Of a DNA stretch of 64,000 bases, positions 52,840-63,597 are shown in pieces. The DNA lies in contig OY253655.1 in NCBI GenBank assembly GCA_958009055.1, forward strand, positions 558,001 to 622,000. Reading direction: 5' to 3'. A program made the position numbers and the translations under genes. Numbering within the stretch: the first letter of the stretch is position 1; each line of letters starts with the position of its first letter. The stretch comes from Choricystis sp. odSpoLacu1 (taxonomy: Eukaryota > Chlorophyta > Trebouxiophyceae). The notes under the pieces are model-generated. The model ran no database searches. It was given only the letters and a program-made list of their open reading frames with translations, and had not been told where the DNA came from.

Positions 52840-53421
52840 ACAGAGAGACGGCATCAAAAATCAAGTTCGTGAGGCCCCTGCGAGCGCCCGCTGCTGCCAA
52901 AAAAAAAAAACACCCACGAACCGTGGATGAATCTTCGAAGTTGGGTCTGTCGCTTTGATGACGCCCAAAAAACACTCCCCGGCCTTATTTAAGGTCCGAG
53001 CTGCCGCGTGCGCGCTCTCCGCCCCGCGGCGCTTGCCTTGCATTGCCCCCCTTTGATAACCCGCTTTGTCCCCTCTTTCTATATCCACAGTACGAAACCA
53101 TTTTTCATTCCGGGCCCCCCGACTCTGTGTAAAATCTGACCCCCGTTCATGAACGAGGGTCTGATCTCGAAAAAAAAAATCGCTCTAATCTCCTCTCTTT
53201 TGTGCTGCGTTGGATCCGAGTCGGACATTGTTGATGCCGGCAGCATACATTATAAAGCCCTCGAAATTCGAATTTTGCACTCTACGCAAGCAGTGGCTCC
53301 CGCGAAGAGAGTGGGCGCGAAAGAAAGTGGGAAAGGTCGTGGTCTCCCGATCAAACCCCCCCCCCACTTTCTCTCCCCTCTCCTTGCGCGCGTCCCACGC
53401 CTCACGCTCTCTCACGCGAGC
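52840..53421. other. Intergenic region with possible non-coding RNA
   Basis: About 580 bp upstream of the tRNA without coding signal and with lower GC than its surroundings. It holds a 24-nt near-perfect palindrome (53141-53164, one mismatch, centre CATG), a TATAAAG at ~53251, an AATTTTG resembling an Sm-protein site at ~53271, and a following potential stem (CACTCT...AGAGTG, ~53278-53312). The combination could mark a small nuclear RNA, but no known snRNA sequence was recognised. Confidence 0.4.
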
Positions 53422-53493
53422 GTGCCAGTAGGACAGTGGTCAGTCTCCCATCCTTCCAAGATGGCTACGGGGGTTCGAATCCCTCCTGGCACA
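53422..53493 (+). tRNA. trnG-UCC: tRNA-Gly (anticodon UCC)
   Basis: A full cloverleaf folds from 72 nt: acceptor stem GTGCCAG/CTGGCAC (7 bp, discriminator A), D stem GGAC/GTCT, anticodon stem CCATC/GATGG with loop CTTCCAA, anticodon TCC at 53455-53457, and T arm GGGGG-TTCGAAT-CCCTC. Internal pol III boxes are visible (A box near TAGGACAGTGG, B box GGTTCGAATCC). No intron and no encoded CCA (the following bases are ACAACG). It decodes glycine codons ending in purine. A T10 run at 53511-53520 is the likely terminator. Confidence 0.93.
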
Positions 53494-53510
53494 ACGACCC
53501 ATCAAAATGG

Positions 53511-53520
53511 TTTTTTTTTT
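53511..53520 (+). terminator. RNA polymerase III terminator of tRNA-Gly
   Basis: Ten T on the sense strand, 17 bp past the tRNA end, the standard pol III stop signal. Confidence 0.8.
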
Positions 53521-53678
53521 GTGTGGGTCCACCACCCACACAAAAGTTTGACCCTTTTTTTCCTTCACACCCGCCGCCATCAGAAAGGCGCGTTTGGGAC
53601 AAGTGGCGACTGCTGCGGACAAGGCCAAGCCACAGAGGAAACTGGTGACGAAACTGAAAACACCCACACAAAACATTC

Positions 53679-55182
53679 TCACCCAACCACCACCCGATCC
53701 CCGTCCCCCACCCCCAAAAATGCGAGGTCACGCGCATCATCACCGTGCGCCAGCAGCTCGGGCGGGGCGCCCCGGCGGTGCAGGGTGAGGTCGGCGCCTC
53801 CTCCCTTGACGGCGCGGGTGGCCAAAGCGCGCACCCGCCCCAACGCAGTGGACAGAGGCAGCCTGACACTCTTGATCGCCGGACCCCCCACACCGCCCGC
53901 CAGCTCCACCGTCACCATGGCCAGGGGGCGGGGGGCGCGGGGGGGGCCGGCCGCCGCGCGCGCGGCCGCGGCCGCGAGCGCGCGCGCCGCATCCCGCCTC
54001 TCAAAGTCGGACAGGGGGGCGCCGTTGAGGGAGGCGATGGAGGGGGGGAGGCGGGCCACGATGTCGGCCCGCGCGTCCCCCGCGGACGGGGTGGGGGAGG
54101 GGAGGGGAAGGTTGGAGAGGCGGATGGAGCGGAGGGCGGGGAACGAGGTGAGCGCGGCGACCGCGCCCCAGTCGCTCAAGGGAGCGCCATCCAGGCACAA
54201 AGAGGTGAGTCTGGTGAATGGTGCGTCCCGCGGCTCCAGCGCTGTCACGCTGGCGCAGCGGGCGGCGTTCAGCCTCGCCAGGCGCGGCAGGCGGCCGAGC
54301 GCTTCCACTGCGCCCCACCCCAACGGGTTGTCGGACACGTCCAGCTCGGTGAGGGCTGTCAGTGCTGTGGCAGCCGGCGGCGGTTCCAGGTGGCTCAGGC
54401 CGCAGGCGCGCACAGACAGCGCGCGCAACCCCGGCGCGCGCGCCGCAGCGGCCAGGGCGGCCGCCCAACTCGTCCCCGTCTCCGCCAGCACCAGCGTGTG
54501 CAGCCCCGTGAACGCGGGCGCTGCATGGGGCAGGGGCGGCGGCGGCGCCAGGTGGAGGGGGGTGGCGGTCGCGTCCAGGCGGCCGAGGCGCGGCAACGCG
54601 GCCGCCAGGGACGCGAGGGCGGGCCACCCGGGCAGCAGGGTGCGGGAGGCATCCAGGTCGATGAGGGAGGGGGCTAAAGTGGCGAGGGCAGGTGTCTGAG
54701 AGAGAGGGGGTTGAGAGGTGAAACTGTGGGTGCCTCTTCCCCTTCCCAGCCCTCTCTCGCCTCGCCCCACCCACACAACCAACCCAACTCACCGCCCCTG
54801 CCACCGCCATGCCCGCCACGCTGGCCACCTCCAGCTCGTCCAGTCTGGCCTGCCGCTCCGCCACTGCATCGCCCCCCACCACCGCGCCGCCGCCGCCCCC
54901 CCCAGCCGCGTAGCGAGCCGCCAGGGCGGCCTCCAGGTGCATGCCGCGCTCCACCACGCCCTCCAGCGCGGTCAAGCGCACCAGGGAGCCGGAGGTGGGG
55001 GCGGTGGCGCGCACTGTGAAGTAGAGACGGCCCGCAACGGTGCCGTCGTGCTTGCCTCGTCCCTCATCATCCCACTCCAGCCCCACCCAGGGTGCGTCCC
55101 CCCTGCCGTCCACGGGGCCGACGTAGCGCACGGTGGCGGCGGCGCCGCCCACGCGCACGCGGTCGCCCGGGGCGAGCGGCAT
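53679..55182 (-). CDS. TBCE: Tubulin-folding cofactor E
   Basis: Exons 55182-54793 and 54695-53679 give 468 residues. Domain order is diagnostic: CAP-Gly (residues ~1-75; RVRVGGAAATVRYVGPVDG, WVGLEWDDEGRGKHDGTVAGRLYF), leucine-rich repeats (~140-370; LRALSVRACGLSHLE, LTELDVSDNPLGW, LARLNAARC, LTSLCLDGAPLSDW), and a C-terminal ubiquitin-like domain (KSVRLPLSTALGRVRALATR, LTLHRRGAPPELLAHGDDARDLAFLGVGDGDRVVV). TBCE binds alpha-tubulin and with cofactors C and D assembles the alpha/beta dimer. The CAP-Gly groove has GKHDG in place of the usual GKNDG. Divergent from NDP kinase (244 bp). Confidence 0.93.
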
Positions 55183-55426
55183 CGGGTGGAAAAGGGGGGG
55201 GGGGGGACGCCCCCGCCCGGGGCCGTGTGTTTTCGGGGAGGGGCGATGACCGCCCGTCGCGTGGTGTGCGTCGTCGGCGGGCACAGAGGCCGTCAACGCG
55301 ACGCGCGCGCGCGACTTTTCTGGGAAGGCAGCGCGAATCTTTTTTGCTGTGGGCGATTGCGTTTTTGTCTTCGCTTCACTCTTCGTTCATTTCACCTTTT
55401 TCTTTGCCCCCAAACACCCTGCAACC

Positions 55427-56263
55427 ATGGAGACCACCTTCATCATGATCAAGCCCGACGGCGTTCAACGCGGCCTGGTCGGCCAGATCATCGCGCGCTT
55501 CGAGGCCAAAGGCTACCACCTGCGCGCGATGAAGCTGCAGAACGTGCCGCGCGAGCTGGCGGAGGAGCACTACGCCGACCTGTCGTCCAAGCCCTTCTTC
55601 AGCGGGCTGGTGGAGTATATTCTGAGGTGAGGGTGTGTGTGAGGAGGGAGGGAGAGAGAGGGAGAGGAGAGACGGGATCGCGCTGCGTTTTCCGATCGGG
55701 CCGCCGAGCGCGCGTCGTGCGTCCACACGCGCTACCACGCGCCCCCACGCCGCTCGCTCGATGCGGCACACGCCAGGGCGGCGTACACTGCTGGCGAGCG
55801 CGCGTGCGGAAAAGGGGGGGCAACGCGCGGGCTGGCAGCCTTCGGACGGCGGGGAAGCACAATTTGGTGCAAGGCCAGCACCCGCTCGTTTCGACGCCTC
55901 TCAACCTCTCCCCCTCTTCCTCACACACAGCGCCCCCGTCGTCGCCATGGTGTGGGAGGGCAAGAACGTGGTCGCCACCGGCCGCAAGATCATCGGCGCC
56001 ACCAACCCGCTGGCGTCGGAGCCGGGCACTATTCGGTGAGTGGGGAGGGAAAGGGCTTTTTTGCGTTTTTGTTTTTCGTGCGCACACGCTCACCCTCCCC
56101 TCCTCTTCCACCCCTCCTCAGTGGCGACTTCTGCATCGATGTCGGCCGCAACATCATCCACGGCTCCGACGCGGTGGAGGCCGCCCAGCGCGAGATCGGG
56201 CTCTGGTTCCCGGAGGGCCTGTCCGACTTCACCCCCCACATGAAGCCCTGGATCTACGAGTGA
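55427..56263 (+). CDS. NDK: Nucleoside diphosphate kinase
   Basis: Exons 55427-55626, 55931-56035 and 56122-56263 give 148 residues, the normal length of a cytosolic NDPK. Landmarks: [74 protein letters not shown] with the phosphorylated His115, and the end WIYE. It passes phosphate from NTPs to NDPs, keeping nucleotide pools balanced. No targeting peptide. Intron 1 is 304 bp, longer than average here. Confidence 0.96.
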
Positions 56264-56417
56264 ACAAATGGATTGACAGCGTGTGTGTGTGGACAGAGCG
56301 CGTTCGTCTGTGTGTGTGTGTGTATGTGTAAAAGCCGCGCACAGTGGCGTCGCGCAGTGATTCTGTCTCTCTCGACTTTACTAATGAAAAAAAAATCAAG
56401 TGTTTCCCCGCACACAA

Positions 56418-58146
56418 TCACCCACCCCGCCTTGCCACCGCCATCAACGCATCCCACGTCGTCAGCTTGACGCGGGGCGCGCCGAATGCAGCCCCCGCCG
56501 ATCGCTCTGCGTCATCGATGGCGGTCCATCCAGCGGCAGACACAGGCGCGCCGCGCGGCAGGGGGAGTGTCGCCACCCCTCTGCGCGGACCACCCGCCGC
56601 CAACCCCGCCGCGTCGGCGGTCACAGCGGCCGCCACATCGTCCGCGTCCGCCAGGTTGGTGCCGATGATGCCGGTCGGCCCCCGCCGCGCCCAGCCGGTG
56701 ACGTAGAGAGGGGCAAGGGAGGGTGGAGGGGGCGCGTCCTCGTTCACTCGCCCCCCCGCCCCAGACGGCACCACGCACGCGGCGGCATCAAAGGGCGCCC
56801 CAGCCAGCGGGGGCGTGCGGAAGCCCACGCTGACGAGGACCAGGTCGGCGGGGAGAGGAGGGGGGGGCGGGGCAGAGGCGTCGGGCACTGCCCGCCCCCC
56901 CACCACGCTCGTGGCGTCCACAGCGACGGCTCTCACGCGGTCGGGGGCTGTGGGAGATGGCAGGAACGCGGTGGGGGAGCGCAGGAACCGAAACGTCAGG
57001 CTGGGGCGGGAGGGTGGCGCGTGTGTGTTTTGGTCGTCGTGTTCGTTTTCGTCGCTCACTGCAGGCAAGCCCGCCAAAATTCCATACACCCGCGCCCGCC
57101 CGCGCGAGCTGGCCAGGGCAGCCACATCATCGACGTCGTCCGGACTGGGAGGCACGCCGGGCGGGGCCACGCCCACGGCCACGCCCGGAAGGCGGCTGAC
57201 CTCGCGCAACTCTTTGGCTGTGAAGGCGGCGGCGGGCGCGCCCCGCCGCGCCACGATGCTCACCCGCCGCGACGCCGCGCCCTCATCCAGCGCGGCCAGC
57301 ACGTCCCTCGAGATGTCAGTGGTCGCCAGGTCGGCCGCCGGCCTCAGCAGCAGGCGGGCGCAGTCGAGGGCGACGTTGCCCGCGCCTACGACAACCACGT
57401 CGCGTGCAGACGCGACAGCCTTCCCCACACGCTCTGCGTCGGCGTCCGGGTGGCCGTTGGCCCACAGCACAAAAGCGCGCGCGCTCAACACGCCGGTTAA
57501 GTGGGATCCAGGGATGGGGAGGGAGGCGTCGCCTTCAGCGCCGTGCGCTAAAATAACAGCGTCAAAACACGAACGCACAGCGCTCAGCGGGAGCGGCACT
57601 GGCGCACACGCCCCCCCACCCCCGCTGCCGCCCACGTCCACGCCGCCCGCAAAGGTGACGCGAGGGTCGGCCAGCAGTCGGTCAAACTGGTTGGTCACGT
57701 TCTGGGGGAGAGGGGTGGCGGGACATGGGTCGGAAACTCGAGCATCCACACCCTCCCTTTCAACCTTCACAAAACCCTCTCCCCCTCTCACCTTGGTGTC
57801 CTGGTGGTCGGGCGCCACGCCCGACCTCACCAGTCCGTAAGGTGTGGGCAGGCGGTCCAGGATGGCGACGCGCACGCGGTCGTCCAGCTTTTTGAGGAGC
57901 TGGTGGTTAAAAGGGAGGGTTACAACAAAGTGATGAAAACGTTTAATCTCGATCTCTCTCTCTTTCTCTCCATTCTCACACCTGGGACGCGGCGTAGCAG
58001 CCGGCGGGGCCGCTGCCGACGATCGCAACGTCCAGCGTGCGAGGTGGTGGGGGGGGCGGTGTGGCTGCAGCGGTCGCCGCCGCCCAACCACGGCTCAGCC
58101 AGTGCCGGGCTGACGCGGTGGAGGCGGCAGCGGCGGCGGCGCGCAT
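56418..58146 (-). CDS. FDXR: NADPH:adrenodoxin (mitochondrial ferredoxin) reductase
   Basis: Exons 58146-57982, 57899-57792 and 57701-56418 give 518 residues. A mitochondrial leader is followed by the FAD-binding [67 protein letters not shown], the NADP-site VVVVGAGNVALDCARLLL and the family-typical YVTGWARRGPTGIIGTNLADA. It feeds electrons from NADPH to mitochondrial ferredoxin for Fe-S cluster and heme biosynthesis. A 59-nt GTGAGC...CCCAG segment (57059-57001) looks like an intron, but the conserved frame (GILAGLPA, then SLTFRFLRSP) is kept only if it stays in; see findings. Divergent from the acidic-protein gene (178 bp). Confidence 0.92.
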
Positions 58147-58324
58147 GGTGGTGTGGGGGGGGCGCCGGCTGGTGCGTTGAGCGCGAATTGGGGAGGGAAA
58201 CGTTTTTTCAGAGGTTTCTGACAGGTCTCGAAAATCAACGCACACACCTGTTTTCTCTTATCTTTTTGCCTCCCCCAGCCCCCCAGTCACCTACACCACC
58301 CAGACACACACTCGCGCGCGTGAT

Positions 58325-60531
58325 ATGGAGTCGTTGACAAAAGTCGTTGGCCTGTTCAAGAAGAAGGCGCCCAAGGAGGGCGATGTCGAAGCCGCGTCGG
58401 ACGCGTCGTCGCACAGGTGAGTCGGGAAGCAGGAGGGGAAAAACAAGAAGGGGGTGCGTCGCGCGCCCTTTTGGCCGCCCACAAGCTCAACAATTGCGCT
58501 TGTATCTCTTATAAGTGGAACGGCGGGGCCGTCGACGGGGCGGACGGGCCGGCGGCGACCCACATGTGGGAGGTTCCGTCAATGCCGCTTGCGCCGGCGT
58601 TTCCGTCATCCTAGTCAGCGCCGCCGCCGCGGCCTCCCGCCGCCCGCCGTCCCTCACCCTCCTCAACACAAATGCCATGGACACTTGTCTTGAATGTGGG
58701 ATGGGAGGCGGGCTCCGTGGCGGCCAAAAAGGCGGGGTTTCAGGGGGCGGTGGTTGGCGCATGCGCGGGCCGCGTGCTGGCACGCTGCGCGCGTTTGCCT
58801 CGTTTGCTCACACACCCGGGCTTCCCCTCCTTTCACTCTCTACAGCATGCACGACATGGAAGACAAGGTGAGGTTTAGTGGGGAGACCAGGACAAGGGCG
58901 CCTGGTGGCAGGGGCGGGGCGGGGCGAGCGTTCGGAACCTCGCGCGCCCCCGTTTCGCCGCCCCGACCAACACTATCTCACCTGCCGCCCACCTTCCCAC
59001 CACCCCAGGCCGCCGCCGAGGACGCTCCCGTCGCCGAGGAGGTGATGGTCAAGGATGTTGTTGATGAAGAGGTGCGTGGTGAGGGGTGGAAGGAGGGCGG
59101 GAGGGTGGCCGCGGCCGGGCTAGGCGCGCGCGCGCGCCGCGCGCACCGCGCGGCTCGCCGAAAAAAATCACGTTTTCAAAAATATTTTAACCAAACCCTT
59201 TCAAAACACACACACACACACAGGTCGCCGCCCCCGCCGAAGAAGCCGCCGCTGTCGCCGCCGAGCCCGCCGTCGTGGAGGCCGACCAAGCGTTGATGGA
59301 GGAGCCTGAAGCCGCGGCCGCCGACGCGGTCGCGGCTGATGCGCCGATGGAGGCTGAAGCCGCACCTGCCGACGACACCGAGGTGCACGCGCGCGTCATC
59401 GAGCAGGAGGAGGACGAGGTCGTCGTGGCCGACGACGCGTCCCCCGCCATGGAGGAGGACGCGCAGGTGGAGGAGGTGGTGGTTGTGGAGGCGGTGGCAG
59501 AGGAAGACGCGCCCGCCGCGGCCGAGGAAGAAGTTCACACCGAGTCGATGGAGCCCGCCGCCGAGGTCGAGGAGGAGGTGACCGCCACCCTCGTGGCCGA
59601 AGAAGTGGCTGCCGAAGAGGCGATGGAGCCGGAGGCGCCGGCTGCGGAGGAGGAGGCAGTGGTGGAAGAGACGGCCGCCGTTGCGATGGAGCTCGAGGAC
59701 GCGCCCGCCGCAGACGAGGCCGCGATCGAGGTTGTGGCCGACGCCGAGCCTGTTGCTGGCGTCGAGGCCGTGGCCGAGGAGGCGCCGATGATGGAGGCGG
59801 TCGCCGAGGAGGTGGAGGCGCCCGTTGTTGAGGAGGCTGCCCCCTCCGAGGAGAAGGAGGCGGCCGCCCCGGTGGAGGAGGAGGTCGTCGTCGCGGGGGA
59901 CAGTGTGTATGCTGAGGACGAAGCGGACGAGGAGGAGGCGCCGGCGGCGGGGGAGGCGGCGATGGCCACCGCGCTCGCCGAGGCCGCTGCCGCCTCCGAC
60001 GCCGGGCCCGACTCCATGATGGACGTCCCGGCTGAAGCAGAGGTTGTCGCTGACGACGACGGGCTGGCCATGTCGGGCGGGGAGGGGGCGGAGGGCGAGT
60101 TTGACGGTGGCGCCGCCGCCGCCGACGCCGCGCTGGCCGATGCTGCCGAAGCGGTGGTGGCGGACGAGCCCTCCCCCGTGGAGGCCGCGGTCGATGAAGC
60201 TGTTGCCACGGCTGAAGAAGCGGTGGACGTGGTCCAGGAGGCGGTCGCGGACGCGGGCGAGAAGGTCGAAGAGATGAGCGTTGCCGTTGCCGCCACCGTC
60301 GACGACGCCGCCACCGCCCTCGACGACGCGGCTGCCGCCGCCAAGGCCAAAGCCAAGGCGGCGACCGACGCGGCGGCGGCCGAGCTGGAGGGGATGATGG
60401 CGGACGCGGCTGGCGTGATGGCGGGTGGTGACGCGGCGGTCGACCCGATGTCCCCCCGCGCCGAGCTCGGCCAGATCGATGCGTCCCACCCCACCGCTGA
60501 CGACGCGTTGCCCCACATCGGGGTGGCGTGA
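58325..60531 (+). CDS. Acidic Ala/Glu/Val-rich repetitive protein
   Basis: Exons 58325-58416, 58846-58867 (22 nt), 59009-59071 and 59224-60531 give 494 residues. The start MESLTKVVGLFKKKAPKEGD is basic-amphipathic; almost all the rest is Glu/Asp/Ala/Val with loose repeats such as AEE-V, EEAAA and AVAEEAP. The last ~120 residues form long amphipathic helices (VDEAVATAEEAVDVVQEAVADAGEKVEEM, DDAATALDDAAAAAKAKAKAATDAAAAELEG) reminiscent of LEA or apolipoprotein-like repeats. No family recognised. Likely intrinsically disordered with a membrane- or partner-binding end. Alternatives: cytoskeletal filament component or surface-coating protein. Confidence 0.75.
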
Positions 60532-61111
60532 AAAGTGGGAAAAGAAAATGAAAATGAAAAACACCAAAAAAAGGAACGCAGAGGGGGGACGCCGCGCCGC
60601 GCCGTTTTTCGTTCGCCCCCGAAAACACAACACCCCAGAAAACAAACCCTGCCAAATAGTTGCCTTCCCCCCTTACTACGTCTTTGTACCCCCCTTGCAC
60701 GCCTGCTGACGCGCCGCCGGCACACACACTTGCTTTGTTCCAAAAAAGCCCGCACCAAAACCCCTTGACTTGTAATCCCCCCCCAAATCCGCCGCGCGAC
60801 TCCCTTCCCACCCCGCGCCGCACGCCGCGCGGGAGGGTGGGGGTGGGGGGATGGTTTCAGAGGCACCTGGGGAGGGGGCGTCAACCGCTGCCCCCCCCCC
60901 TCTTGTGTCTCGAGAGCCGTCCCCGCCTCTCCCTCCTTTCCGTGTGACCCGCGTGTTTGGCGTCGTTGGCTGGAGAGGGTAGAGGGATGTGTAAACCAAA
61001 AACGATGCACAGAACACACGTCGGTCTTGGCACCGACTTGCTGTCGCAAACTTTGGGGGGTGGGTTTTTTGTCTCGTTTTCACACCGTATTTTCATCATC
61101 GTCGTTCCGCA
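60532..61111. other. Intergenic region between two plus-strand genes
   Basis: About 580 bp: A-rich 3' UTR of the acidic-protein gene, then mixed sequence and the promoter of the acyl-activating enzyme. Several short G/C runs. No gene, RNA or repeat was recognised. Confidence 0.5.
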
Positions 61112-63529
61112 ATGGGGCCCGCCCGCTCTCCGCGCGCCGCCCTGGCCGCCGCCGCCACTCCCGCCGCCCTGGGGGCGGCAGGCCTGGACGCAGAACAAGC
61201 TGCCACCGTGGCCGCGGGCGTGGCGGGCGTGCTGGCGGCGTCGCCGCGCGACGCGGCGCCCGCCGACGTGAGTTTTGATGGGGGGATGCGAGGGCGCGTG
61301 CTTTCTTCGCCGTCGTCCGACGCCACCGGCGTGCCTTGCACGATCACCGCGGCACCAACCCACACACAGAAAAACTCACGCACACATGTTCCTCCCTCCC
61401 CCACGCCACAGCTCTGGCGCGCCGTCTCCAAAATCGTGCTGTCCCCCCGCCACCCGCACCCCCTCCACACCTCCCTGCACACCGCCTGCTACGCGGCCTG
61501 GGACGCCTCCACCCGTGGCCCACCCCCCCTGTGGACGCCCACGCCTGCCAGCATGGCCTCCACCAACCTGGCCCGTTTCATGCGAACGTTCGAGGGAGGC
61601 CCCGCGTGGCGCGCCGCGCGCACGGGCGACCCGTCCACCGACCTGCCCACCCTGCAACGCTTGTCGTGGGCCGACCCAGAGGCGTGGTGGCCAGCGGTCC
61701 TGCCAGAGCTGGGGGTGTCGTTTGTGACGCCACCGGACGCGGTGCTGCGGCGGGGGCCGCCAGACGCGCCTGACAAAACAGAGTGGTTCCCGGGTGCCAC
61801 CCTCAACATTGCAGCCTGCGCCCTCTACGGCCAAGACGATGACGCGCCTGCGTTGGTGTGTGCGTGTGAAGCCGACCCGAGGGCCGTGCGCACGGTGCGA
61901 GTCGGGGAGCTGCGAGCGGCAGCAGCGACCGCGGGCGCAGCGCTGCGCGACGTTGCCGGCCTCCGCCCCGGGGACTCCATCGCCATCATCGCCCCCATGA
62001 CGGCCGCCTCTGTCACCCTCTACCTGGGCGCCATCCTGATCGGAGCAGTCCCTGTGTCGATCGCTGAATCCTTCGCCGCCCCCGAGATTTCCCTGCGCCT
62101 GCGCCTCGCCTCCGTGTCCGCCGTCGTCACGGCGGACGTGGTGAGGCGGGGGGGCAAAGCGCTGCCGTTGTACGACCGGGTGGCGGACGCGGTGGCGGAG
62201 GCAGTGGGCAAGGGTGGTGGTGGAGGCAGCGGCCGCACCCCCCCGCCCTCAGTCCACGTCCTCGCTGCCGACGGCGCCACCCTGGCCGCCACCCTGCGCC
62301 CAGGGCACGCGCCCTGGACGCATGCCATCGCGGCCCTCCCCCCGGGCGCGGGAGCTGCTTTGACCCCCGTCGTGCTGCCCGCGTCGGCGCGCGTGGGGCT
62401 GCTCTTCTCGTCGGGCACGACGGGCGCCCCCAAGTGCATCCCCTGGACTCACACCACCCCCCTGCGCTGCGCGCTGGACTGTTGGGCCAACCTGGACGTG
62501 CGGCGTGGGGACACGCTGGCGTGGCCGACCTCGCTCGGGTGGATGATGGGCCCGTTCTCCGTGTTTGGCGCGCTCCTCCCGCGCGCGGCGCTCGCGCTGT
62601 ACGACGGCTCCCCCCTGGACCCCGCCTTCGCCACCTTCATCGATGCCGCCCGCGTCACCATGCTGGGCGTGGTGCCGTCCATGGTGCGCGCGTGGCGGGC
62701 GAGTGGCGCGGTGTCCCGCGCGGACTGGGGCGCCCTCCGCTGTTTTGGGTCCACAGGGGAAGCCTCCTCCCCCGACGACTACGCCTGGCTGGCCGCCCGT
62801 GCTCGCTACGTGCCCGCCCTGGAGGTGTGCGGCGGCACCGAGTGTGGGGGGGGGTATGCCTCGGGCAGCCTGCTCGCGCCGTGGTCGCCCTCAACTTTCT
62901 CCACGCCCGCGTTTGGTGTCTCCTTCGCCCTGCTGGCCCCCGATGGACGCCAGTCGGTGCACGGTGCGGATGCCGCCCCTCTGACCGGCGAACTGGCGTT
63001 GATCCCGCCCGCGGTGGGGTGGAGCCAGGCGCTGGTCGGGCGCGACCATGCGGCCTCCTACTATGAAAACATGCCCCGCCTCGCCCACCCACCCTTCCCT
63101 GGTGCCGCCACCCTCCTCCGCCGGCATGGCGACGAGTTTGCCCGGCTCCCCGGGGGCGCGGGCTATGCCGCCCTGGGGCGGGTGGACGACACGATGAACG
63201 TGGGGGGGGTCAAAGTCGCGTCTGCCGAGATCGAACGCGCGGTGATCGCCGATCCATCGATCTCTGCAGCTGTCACCGAGATAGTGGCGGTGGGAGTGCC
63301 CGCCCCGGGGGGTGGACCGGAAGCGTTGACCCTGGTGGCGGTGGCGAGTGGGAGTGGTGCAGACGCGGGCGGGCTGTGCAGCGCAGCGACCGCCGCGCTG
63401 CGCACGAGGCTCAACCCACTGTTCCGGGTCGAGCGCGTCGTCCTGGTGGGCGCCCTGCCGCGCACCGCCACCGGCAAAGTGTTGAGGCGGGAGTTGAGGG
63501 CGCAGCTGGTGGGGGGTGGGAAGCTGTGA
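61112..63529 (+). CDS. Acyl-activating enzyme, AAE17/18-like (acyl-CoA synthetase)
   Basis: Exons 61112-61267 and 61412-63529 give 757 residues. The AMP-binding core is complete: VGLLFSSGTTGAPKCIPWTHTTPLRCALD (P-loop-like A3), GDTLAWPTSLGWMMGPFSVFG, VTMLGVVPSMVRAW, RCFGSTGEASSPDDY (A5), GRVDDTMNVGGVKVASAEIE (A8) and PRTATGKVLRR with the catalytic Lys (A10). The WTHTTPLRC and LGWMMGPF wording and the ~100-residue N-terminal extension are those of plant AAE17/AAE18, peroxisomal acyl-CoA ligases (AAE18 acts on auxin precursors). The end GGGKL is only weakly PTS1-like. The 144-nt intron has no stop in frame, so its retention would add 48 residues. Confidence 0.9.
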   Translation: MGPARSPRAALAAAATPAALGAAGLDAEQAATVAAGVAGVLAASPRDAAPADVSFDGGMRGRVLSSPSSDATGVPCTITAAPTHTQKNSRTHVPPSPTPQLWRAVSKIVLSPRHPHPLHTSLHTACYAAWDASTRGPPPLWTPTPASMASTNLARFMRTFEGGPAWRAARTGDPSTDLPTLQRLSWADPEAWWPAVLPELGVSFVTPPDAVLRRGPPDAPDKTEWFPGATLNIAACALYGQDDDAPALVCACEADPRAVRTVRVGELRAAAATAGAALRDVAGLRPGDSIAIIAPMTAASVTLYLGAILIGAVPVSIAESFAAPEISLRLRLASVSAVVTADVVRRGGKALPLYDRVADAVAEAVGKGGGGGSGRTPPPSVHVLAADGATLAATLRPGHAPWTHAIAALPPGAGAALTPVVLPASARVGLLFSSGTTGAPKCIPWTHTTPLRCALDCWANLDVRRGDTLAWPTSLGWMMGPFSVFGALLPRAALALYDGSPLDPAFATFIDAARVTMLGVVPSMVRAWRASGAVSRADWGALRCFGSTGEASSPDDYAWLAARARYVPALEVCGGTECGGGYASGSLLAPWSPSTFSTPAFGVSFALLAPDGRQSVHGADAAPLTGELALIPPAVGWSQALVGRDHAASYYENMPRLAHPPFPGAATLLRRHGDEFARLPGGAGYAALGRVDDTMNVGGVKVASAEIERAVIADPSISAAVTEIVAVGVPAPGGGPEALTLVAVASGSGADAGGLCSAATAALRTRLNPLFRVERVVLVGALPRTATGKVLRRELRAQLVGGGKL

Positions 63530-63597
63530 GAGAAAAACGAGTAGAACAAAACACGCTCTTTAATAATAAAGACGCACCTTTCCTCCTCTCCACAGCC

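Noticed and set aside
59176..60645. 489-codon minus-strand frame rich in Gly, His and Leu opposite the acidic protein
   Set aside because: Mirror of the Glu/Ala codons; no start context, no exon partners, no family.
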